Notes under the pieces: generated by a model
Told to the model about the DNA's origin: nothing
Databases searched by the model: none
The model's input: only the letters and a program-made list of their open reading frames with translations
Translations under genes and position numbers: made by a program
Part shown: one piece after another, positions 58,072-64,000 of the stretch
Position numbering within the stretch: position 1 is the first letter of the stretch
Layout: each line of letters starts with the position of its first letter
Assembly (NCBI GenBank): GCA_020633465.1
Contig: JACKDN010000017.1
Span: forward strand, 1 to 64,000
From: Myxococcales bacterium
Lineage (GTDB): Bacteria > Myxococcota_A > Bradymonadia > UBA7976 > UBA1532
Direction of reading: 5' to 3'
DNA length: 64,000 nt

Positions 58072-58271
58072 ACTCTCAGCTCTCGGCCGGGCCCGTGCGT
58101 CGTGCCGAGCGCAGAACCGCACAGCAAGGTCGGCGCGCCGGGCGCCCGGGCACACGGTCCCAACCGTCGCTGCGGAGCTGACCGCTGACCGCTGAAAGCT
58201 GAGAGCCCATCCGTCCTTGGCGCGGCGTGCCGTGGACGAACCAGTCCGTTTCGGAGCGCAGGGGCAGGGGC

Positions 58272-59183
58272 CTACCGGAAGCGGATCGCGTCGCTCCGCC
58301 GGAACGGGCGCCACGAGGGCGTGTCGAGCAGCTCGCCCGCCTTCTCGGGCAGCCGGAACCACACCCCGTTCACCACGTCGTCGCCCGGCCGCCCGACCAC
58401 GTGTAGATCCTCGGCGGGCATGAAGCCCTGGCCCACCAAGCCGTAGCGCGCGCCGTCGGGCCCCGTGGCGACGTCGAGCAGGATGACCGCGTGGCCCGGG
58501 CCGCCGGGCTGGACGAACACGTCGCCCGGCTGGAGCGCGCGCGCGCCGACCGGTTTGCTGTCGTGGCGCAGCGATTGGGTGCCGGCGTACCGGAACAGGT
58601 GCGTCAGCCACCCGCGGTAGGCGGCGTGACTGTTGGCCGTGCCGCGGCCGCGCACCCGCTCGACCTTCGCGCCGCGCACCCGGAAACGCTCCCCGCGCCG
58701 CCAGTCCTTCCAGGCGGAGCGATCGCCGCTCGTGAAGTGATAGGCCGCCCGGTCGGCCTCGCCCCGCTGCCACAGCCACTCGGCGTGCAGGCGCAGCGCG
58801 GTGTCGGCGCATTGCTGCAGGTCGCGCTCGCCCACGTCGAGCGCGACGACCGCGACGGACGGGCGCAGCAGCGGGCGCCCGTCGTAGGCCAACACGTGGG
58901 TGCGATCGGTCCGCACCGGCAGGCCGCGCAGCCAGGCGCCGAAGGTGCCGGGCGCCTGGGGTACGCGCGTGAAGCCCTCGGGCAGCGGGAAGCGTTCGGT
59001 CAGCGGGACGAGCTTCGGGCGCTCGTCCGGGCGCGGCAGCCACGCATAGGCGCCGAAGGGATCGGGCACCTGCGTCGCCGAGGCCAGGGCGGGCAGCGTT
59101 GCGACGAGCAGCAGCAGCGTCATCATCAGTCGGGGGATCGTTCGGCGCACGCCCCGCTCAACGCGCCGCCCGCGGGGAGTCAT
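58272..59183 (-). CDS. DUF4846 exported protein
   Basis: A 303-residue protein. The N-terminus is basic followed by a signal-like segment (MMTLLLLVATLPALASA). The body carries DUF4846 hallmarks: AYDGRPLLRPS, DLQQCADTALRLHAEWLW, WRRGERFRV, AGTQSLRHDS, PGDVFVQPGGPGHAVILLD. The function is not known; the PGHAV histidine and DLQQCAD residues are conserved in the family. The ATG at 59183 overlaps the ThiI stop (ATGA); a shorter start at 59126 would begin directly at the signal helix. Confidence 0.85.
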   Translation of the reverse strand: MTPRGRRVERGVRRTIPRLMMTLLLLVATLPALASATQVPDPFGAYAWLPRPDERPKLVPLTERFPLPEGFTRVPQAPGTFGAWLRGLPVRTDRTHVLAYDGRPLLRPSVAVVALDVGERDLQQCADTALRLHAEWLWQRGEADRAAYHFTSGDRSAWKDWRRGERFRVRGAKVERVRGRGTANSHAAYRGWLTHLFRYAGTQSLRHDSKPVGARALQPGDVFVQPGGPGHAVILLDVATGPDGARYGLVGQGFMPAEDLHVVGRPGDDVVNGVWFRLPEKAGELLDTPSWRPFRRSDAIRFR

Positions 59184-60406
59184 TCCGCGGCGACGATCGG
59201 CTGACCGTCGGCGCCCAGCCGCACCTCCTCGGTCGCGGCCAGGGCCTGCTCGACCAGCGCCTCGACCTCGAGCCGCCGCTCGGCCTTCTCGAGCGCCTTG
59301 ATCGACGCCTTGATCGCCGGGTTGCGCGGCACGAACAGCGTGCAGCAGTCGTCGTAGGGCAGCACCGACGTGTCGTAGGTGCCGATGCGCCGCGCGATCG
59401 CCATGATCTCCACCTTGTCGAAGGTGATCAGCGGCCGCAGCGTGAGCAGATCGGTCAGCCGGTCGACGACGGTCAGGTTCTCGAGCGTCTGGCTGGCCAC
59501 CTGCCCCAGGTTCTCGCCGGTGCACAGCGCCCGGCACTTGCGCCGCTTCGCCAGCCGCGCGGCGATGCGGTACATGAACCGCCGGTACAGCAGCACCGTC
59601 AGCCGATCGCCGCCGGCCGCCTTGATCGCCTTCTGGATCTCGGTGAAGTGCACCACGTGCAGGCGCATGCCGTTCTGGCGCGTGGCCAGCCGCCGGGCGA
59701 GCGTCTCGACCTTGTCGCGGCTGGCCGCGCTGATGAAGGGCGGCGAGTGGAAGTACACCGCGTCGAGCGCCGCGCCCCGCTTCTGCGCCAGATAGCCCGC
59801 CACCGGTGAGTCGATGCCGCCGCTCAACAGCAGCATCACGCGCCCGGCGCTGCCCACCGGCAGACCGCCCGGCGCGGGCTGGGTGTGCGTCCACAGGTGC
59901 GTGCGCTCCTCGTTGACCTCGACCCCCAGCGTCAGCGCCGGGCGCGACAGGTCGACGGGTCGCTCGGTGGCGTCCTGGATGGCGCCGCCGACGTGCCGCG
60001 CGATCTGCGGCGAGGTCAGCGGGAACTGCTTGAACGTGCGCCGCGCGTCCACCGCGAAGGCGCCGTCGACGCCCGCCCACTCGGTCTGCACCAGCGCCAT
60101 CGCCGCGCGCTCGATGCCGTCGAGGTCGGTGGGCACGCGCAGCACGGGGCTCACGCTGCTGAGCCCCGGCGTGTCGCGGCAGATCGCCAGCGCCCGATCG
60201 AGATCGGCCGGATCGCTCAGCTTGACGAACAGCCGCCCGTGGCTGCCCTGCACCTGCACGCCGCGCAGCTCGGCCGACATCGCGCCCTGCAGGTTGCGCT
60301 TCAGGCGATCGTAGAAGTCGTTGCGGTTGCGCCCCTTGAGCCACAGCTCGCCCAGCCGGGCCAGCAGCAGGTCGTAGGGGGCGCGCGGCGCGTCGAAGTC
60401 AGTCAT
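59180..60406 (-). CDS. thiI: ThiI, tRNA 4-thiouridine synthase
   Basis: A 408-residue protein: ferredoxin-like and THUMP domains (LGELWLKGRNRNDFYDRL), then the PP-loop ATPase motif SGGIDSPVAGYLAQKRG, and a Cys pair in PYDDCCTLFVPRNP, the conserved catalytic position. It makes 4-thiouridine at tRNA position 8 with sulfur from a cysteine desulfurase. No rhodanese extension is present. The start overlaps the stop of the cysteine desulfurase gene by 8 nt, giving the sulfur donor and acceptor in one operon. Confidence 0.95.
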   Translation of the reverse strand: MTDFDAPRAPYDLLLARLGELWLKGRNRNDFYDRLKRNLQGAMSAELRGVQVQGSHGRLFVKLSDPADLDRALAICRDTPGLSSVSPVLRVPTDLDGIERAAMALVQTEWAGVDGAFAVDARRTFKQFPLTSPQIARHVGGAIQDATERPVDLSRPALTLGVEVNEERTHLWTHTQPAPGGLPVGSAGRVMLLLSGGIDSPVAGYLAQKRGAALDAVYFHSPPFISAASRDKVETLARRLATRQNGMRLHVVHFTEIQKAIKAAGGDRLTVLLYRRFMYRIAARLAKRRKCRALCTGENLGQVASQTLENLTVVDRLTDLLTLRPLITFDKVEIMAIARRIGTYDTSVLPYDDCCTLFVPRNPAIKASIKALEKAERRLEVEALVEQALAATEEVRLGADGQPIVAAE

Positions 60407-61523
60407 ACACGGCTCTCAGCGCGGCGACGGACGCGCCCAGACGCCGCGCCGCCTCGTCCATCTCGTCGGCGGTGTTGAGGCGCCCGGGCGTCAGCCGCAG
60501 CCAGGCGCCCTCGTCCTTCGTGTGCCCCAGCGCGCTCAGCGTCCGGCTGAAGCGTCCCTTGCTGCAGGTGCTGCCCGCCGACGCGCACACGCCCGCCTCG
60601 GCCAGCGCGTTCAGCAGGGGCTCGCTGGGCAGGCCGGGGATGCACAGGTGCAGGTTGTTGCCCAGCCGGCCATCGTCCAGGGCCGGGCCGGTCAGCCGCG
60701 CGGTCGGCACGGCGGCCCGCACGGCCGCCCACAGCCGATCGCGCAGCGCCGTCACCGCGTCCATCCCGCCGGGCATGCGCTCGGCCGCCTCGGCCAGCGC
60801 CCAGGCCAGGGGCGCCGAGGGCGTGCCGCCGCGCAGCCCGAACTCCTGGCCGCCCCCGCGCAGCACCGGCCGCAGCGCGGCCCGCGTCCACAGCGCGCCG
60901 ATGCCCTTCGGGCCGTGGATCTTGTGCGCGGTCACCGCGACGCAGTCGGCGCCCAGCGTCGCCACCGAGAAGGGCACCTTGCCGAAGGCCTGCACCGCGT
61001 CGACCACGATCTTCGCGCGCGGCGCCCCGGCTCGCGCCTCGGCCGCCAACGCGGGCACGTCGTTGATCGTGCCGATCTCGTTGTTGGCCAGCATCACCGC
61101 GATCAGGCGCGTATCGCGCCCGATCGCGGCCCGCAGCGCCTCGGGCGTCACGCGCCCCGCCGCGTCCACCGGCACGATGTCGACCTGCCAGCCGCGCAGG
61201 CCCAACGTGGCGGCGGCCTCGACCACGGCCGAGTGCTCCACCGCCGAGATCGCCACCCGCCCCGGGGTGTCGCCCGCGGCGCCCAGCAGCGCCAGGCCCA
61301 GGCTCTCGGTGCCGCCCGACGTGAACACGACCTGCTGGGGCTGCCCGCCCAGCCGCCGCGCCAGCCGGGCCCGCGCCTCGTCCAGGGCCCGGCCCGCCGC
61401 GCGCCCGATCGGGTGGCTCGATCCCGGGTTGCCGTACAGCGTGCGGTGACGCTCGGCCAGCCCCTCGGCCACGGCCGGATCGAGCGGCGTCGTCGCCGCG
61501 TTGTCGAGGTAGATCGGACGCAC
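60399..61523 (-). CDS. Cysteine desulfurase (NifS/IscS-like)
   Basis: A 374-residue PLP enzyme: IYLDNAATTPLD at the N-terminus, the PLP Lys in VTAHKIHGPKGIGAL, and the active-site Cys in CASAGSTCSKG. It removes sulfur from cysteine. Overlap with thiI, and lack of iscU or other Fe-S genes nearby, suggests a role in tRNA thiolation (inference). GTG start at 61523, 2 nt after the stop of the M48 gene. Confidence 0.92.
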   Translation of the reverse strand: MRPIYLDNAATTPLDPAVAEGLAERHRTLYGNPGSSHPIGRAAGRALDEARARLARRLGGQPQQVVFTSGGTESLGLALLGAAGDTPGRVAISAVEHSAVVEAAATLGLRGWQVDIVPVDAAGRVTPEALRAAIGRDTRLIAVMLANNEIGTINDVPALAAEARAGAPRAKIVVDAVQAFGKVPFSVATLGADCVAVTAHKIHGPKGIGALWTRAALRPVLRGGGQEFGLRGGTPSAPLAWALAEAAERMPGGMDAVTALRDRLWAAVRAAVPTARLTGPALDDGRLGNNLHLCIPGLPSEPLLNALAEAGVCASAGSTCSKGRFSRTLSALGHTKDEGAWLRLTPGRLNTADEMDEAARRLGASVAALRAVYD

Positions 61524-61525
61524 GG

Positions 61526-62377
61526 TCAGCCGCCGGCGGGCTTGGTGCCCGTGCCCGCCTTCTTCTTCAGCTGCCCCCCCTTGATGCGCGCCTTGACCGC
61601 GTCGAGCGTCGTCTTCGTCCGGCACTTGCGGTTCTGGTCGGGCTGGGCCGACGCCCCGTAGCGCCGCTCGATGCTCGCCTTCACCGCGGCCACCCGGTCG
61701 GCGGTCGCCGGGTGCGACGACAGCCACTGGGGCAGCGCGCTGCCGCCCGACTTCTTCTCGAGCGCCAGCAGCTTGCTGAAGAAGTCGGCCAGCCCATAGG
61801 GCGTGTAGCCCGCGTCGTGCGCGATCTGCAGGCCCACCTCGTCGGCCTCGGCCTCGTCCTCGCGGCTGAACTTCGTGCTCTGCAACACCTGGAAGATCAG
61901 CAGCGCGCCGTCCTTCGCGAGGCCCTCGTCGAGGAAGAAGCCCGCGAGCTGTTCGGCCGCGAACGCCTTCTCGATGGCCTCGACGCCATGCCGCTCGGTC
62001 ACGTGCGCCAGCTCGTGCCCCATGACCCCGGCGATCTCGGCGCAGTCGGCCGCCTGCAGCAGCAGGCCCGTCGACAGGTACGTGAAGCCGCCGGGCGCGG
62101 CGAAGGCGTTCACCAGGTCGTCGTCGGCGATCACCGCCACCTTGTAGCCGCCGATCTCGGAGGGCGGGCGGTGCGGCGCCGAGGCCGCCTCGAGCGGGCG
62201 CACGAAGTCGCGCGCCCATTCGGCGACGGGATCGTCGTCGGCCACCAGCACGTACTGTTGGGCCAGCTGCTGATGGACGTTCTGCCCGATCTCCACCTCC
62301 TGCTGGTTGCTGATCAGCGAACCGCAGCCGGTGAGCAGGGCGAGGGCGAAGGTCGACGCGAGAGCAGGGATGCGCAT
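61526..62377 (-). CDS. M48-family metalloprotease lipoprotein
   Basis: A 283-residue lipoprotein: signal ending LTGC at residue 18, then VHQQLAQQYVLVADDDP, zinc motif HELAH in GVMGHELAHVTERHG and the downstream ligand Glu in EDEAEADEVG. SHPATADRVAAVK is typical of the M48B (BepA/LoiP-like) group, with an outer-membrane protein quality-control role known for relatives. ATG at 62377; frame extends upstream without support. First gene of the minus-strand operon ending in DUF4846. Confidence 0.9.
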   Translation of the reverse strand: MRIPALASTFALALLTGCGSLISNQQEVEIGQNVHQQLAQQYVLVADDDPVAEWARDFVRPLEAASAPHRPPSEIGGYKVAVIADDDLVNAFAAPGGFTYLSTGLLLQAADCAEIAGVMGHELAHVTERHGVEAIEKAFAAEQLAGFFLDEGLAKDGALLIFQVLQSTKFSREDEAEADEVGLQIAHDAGYTPYGLADFFSKLLALEKKSGGSALPQWLSSHPATADRVAAVKASIERRYGASAQPDQNRKCRTKTTLDAVKARIKGGQLKKKAGTGTKPAGG

Positions 62378-62529
62378 GGGGCACCGTTTACCGGCCCGCG
62401 CGGCCGCCATCAACCCCCACGGGCCGCGCGAACGCCGTGCGGTGGCGACCTGCGCGCCGGTGGCGCATCTGTCCACCCGAGGTCACGCCCCGAGGGCGGC
62501 GTGGCCCACGGCAAACCCAGGGGGATCGG

Positions 62530-63555
62530 ATGGACTATCGCAACATGGGGCGCACGGGCGTCAGCGTCTCGTCGCTGTGCCTCGGCGCCATGACCTTCGG
62601 CCAGCCGAGCGAGGACTCGTTCATGCACGGCGTGGCGGCCAGCGAGGCCGACAGCTTCCGCATGATGGACCGCGCGCTCGAGGCCGGCATCAACTTCATC
62701 GACACGGCGGACGTGTACGGCGACGACGGCCTCAGCGAGCGGGTGATCGGCAAGTGGTTCGCCGATCGCAAGAACCGCCGCGACGTGGTGCTGGCCACCA
62801 AGTGCCGCTTCCGCATGTTCGACGGTCGCCTGGGCACCGGGGCCAGCCGCCGGCGCATCATGGAGGCCGTCGAGGCCAGCCTGCGCCGGCTGCAGACCGA
62901 CCACATCGACCTGTACCAGATCCACATGCAGGACACGCGGACGCCCGAGGGCGAGGTGCTGCGCGCCCTCGACGACCTCGTGACGCAGGGCAAGATCCTC
63001 TACTACGGATGCAGCAACTACGCCGCCTATCGCCTGGTGCAGGCCGACTGGATCGCCGAGAAGCGGGGCTTTCAGGGCTTCGCGACGCTGCAGGCGCAGT
63101 ACAGCCTGGCCGAGCGCAGCCTCGAGCGCGAGCACGTGCCCTACATGCAGCAGGCGGGCATCGGCCTGCTGCCGTGGTCGCCCCTGGCCGGCGGCCTGCT
63201 GAGCGGGAAGTACCGCAAGGGCGAGCCGGCCCCCGACGGCAGCCGCATGGCGAAGTGGGGCGAGCGCATGAGCCGGTGGGACACGCCCCGCAACTGGCGC
63301 ATCGTCGACGCCCTGCGCGCGGCGGCCGACACGGTGGACGCGTCGCCGGCCACCGTCGCCCTGGCGTGGCTCTTGACGCGGCCGACCGTCACGTCCGTGA
63401 TCACCGGCGTGCGCACGATGGAGCAGCTCGAGGCCAACCTGAAGGCGGCCGAGCTGACCCTGCCGAGCGACGTCATCGAGCGCCTCGACGAGGCCAGCGC
63501 GGAGGCGCCCGGTTACCCCTACGACTTCATCAAGAACGTCGACGGCCGCTGGTAG
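62530..63555 (+). CDS. Aldo/keto reductase
   Basis: A 341-residue AKR: MDYRNMGRTGVSVSSLCLG, the catalytic tetrad Asp/Tyr in DTADVYGDDGLSE, Lys in LATKCRF and His in DLYQIHMQD, then NADPH-binding WSPLAGGLLSGKY. It resembles the YajO/YghZ-type AKRs. The ATG at 62530 is preceded by AGGGGGATCGG. It is divergent from the M48 gene. Confidence 0.92.
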   Translation: MDYRNMGRTGVSVSSLCLGAMTFGQPSEDSFMHGVAASEADSFRMMDRALEAGINFIDTADVYGDDGLSERVIGKWFADRKNRRDVVLATKCRFRMFDGRLGTGASRRRIMEAVEASLRRLQTDHIDLYQIHMQDTRTPEGEVLRALDDLVTQGKILYYGCSNYAAYRLVQADWIAEKRGFQGFATLQAQYSLAERSLEREHVPYMQQAGIGLLPWSPLAGGLLSGKYRKGEPAPDGSRMAKWGERMSRWDTPRNWRIVDALRAAADTVDASPATVALAWLLTRPTVTSVITGVRTMEQLEANLKAAELTLPSDVIERLDEASAEAPGYPYDFIKNVDGRW

Positions 63556-63556
63556 G

Positions 63557-64000
63557 CGCTACGGCGTCTACGTCCACTACCCGTACTGCCGCCGCCACTG
63601 CCCGTACTGCGACTTCACCGTCGCCGTGACGCGCAGCATCCCGCACGCGGCCTATCGCGACGCGGTGCTGGCCGAGCTGGCGGCGCGCGCGCCGGCCTTC
63701 GAGGGCTTCGGCGCGCCGGTCAGCGTCTACTTCGGCGGCGGGACGCCGGGCCTGTGGCCGGCGGCCTGCGTCGGCGCCGTGATCGACGGCGTCGCCGGCC
63801 GGCTGGGCCTGGCGGCCGACGCCGAGATCACCGTCGAGTGCAACCCCGAGGACGTCACGCTCGACCACCTGCGGGGCCTGCGCGTCGCGGGCGTCAACCG
63901 CCTGAGCGTCGGGGCGCAGACCTTCGACGACGCGCTGCTGGCGCGCCTGGGGCGGGCGCACGACGCGACCGCTACGCGCGCGGCGGTGGACGCGGCGCGG
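63557..64000 (+). CDS. HemW-like radical SAM protein (start unclear, 3' end outside window)
   Basis: The visible frame begins RYGVYVHYPYCRRHCPYCDF, with the CxxxCxxC cluster motif of radical SAM proteins, followed by VYFGGGTPGLWP, EITVECNPEDVT and NRLSVGAQTFDDALL. This is the HemW/HemN family, whose HemW members insert haem and are not coproporphyrinogen oxidases. No ATG, GTG, TTG or CTG is in frame between the preceding in-frame stop (63455) and this sequence. The real start may be disrupted by a missing base near 63552-63556, immediately after the aldo/keto reductase stop. Confidence 0.8.

Larger units (their letters stand above)
57696..58192. repeat. Composite repeat unit bounded by 14-bp perfect inverted repeats
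   Basis: GCGGTCAGCGGTCA at 57696-57709 is the exact reverse complement of TGACCGCTGACCGC at 58179-58192. The enclosed 497 bp hold copies B and C of the hairpin repeat in tandem plus about 100 bp with no recognisable gene. It occupies most of the 614-bp gap between the sigma-54 activator and the DUF4846 gene. Confidence 0.65.

Noticed and set aside
57959..58080. Short ORFs starting MHNIWRTHLPCFPRC found in all repeat copies
   Set aside because: They are translations of the hairpin repeat itself. No ribosome site is present, and both strands of the palindrome give similar peptides.

Overview
The window is a very GC-rich bacterial chromosome segment. Its codon usage is strongly G/C-ending, which produces many long antisense shadow frames. 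The gene content is typical of Myxococcota or a related deltaproteobacterial lineage: MopE-type metal-binding lipoproteins, an MJ0042 zinc-ribbon/GYF_2/TPR protein, paired DUF1552 and DUF1592 secreted proteins, a sigma-54 activator, DUF4846 and DUF4139 proteins, and a stand-alone GspC. This assignment rests on gene content, not on a marker gene.

Region 1 (1-20.7 kb) is a nearly complete type VI secretion cluster in the order tssJ-like (minus strand) / tssJ-K-L-M-A-B-C-hcp-E-F-G-H (plus strand). The minus-strand tssJ-like gene overlaps a MopE-type surface lipoprotein gene that runs off the left edge. A sigma-70-like promoter (TTGACA, 17 nt, TTTAAT) precedes tssJ. A second candidate precedes tssB, and a strong hairpin follows hcp. 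No VgrG, PAAR protein or recognisable effector is in the window. TssM lacks the usual N-terminal membrane hairpin and has a degenerate Walker A motif.

Region 2 (20.9-33.7 kb) is a giant locus. An N-terminal MJ0042 zinc ribbon and GYF_2 domain lead into roughly 3,300 residues of TPR-like repeats, then a proline-rich linker, one membrane helix, a coiled coil and two M23 peptidase domains with intact metal ligands. The reading frame is broken five times, each time as if one base were missing. Two further genes (DUF1592, DUF4139) carry the same kind of break, so assembly deletions are the simplest explanation. A small proline-rich lipoprotein follows.

Region 3 (33.7-50.2 kb) is mixed housekeeping and signalling: an aldehyde dehydrogenase, two overlapping alpha/beta hydrolases (the second without its serine nucleophile), a receiver-histidine kinase, an MtfA-like peptidase overlapping a gamma-glutamyltransferase, a PAS histidine kinase, a TPR protein, a GNAT enzyme, an RRM protein, a MazG-like pyrophosphohydrolase, the DUF1552/DUF1592 pair (the latter with an inserted CBM48-like domain) and GspC.

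Region 4 (50.2-64 kb) holds a rhodanese, two overlapping DUF4139 genes, an acyl-CoA dehydrogenase, a sigma-54 activator, an overlapping M48 protease - cysteine desulfurase - ThiI - DUF4846 operon, an aldo/keto reductase and the start of a HemW-like radical SAM gene. Three copies of a roughly 175-bp long-hairpin repeat lie here. Two of them read as identical, in inverted orientation, about 6.8 kb apart. They look like an undescribed MITE- or REP-like element.
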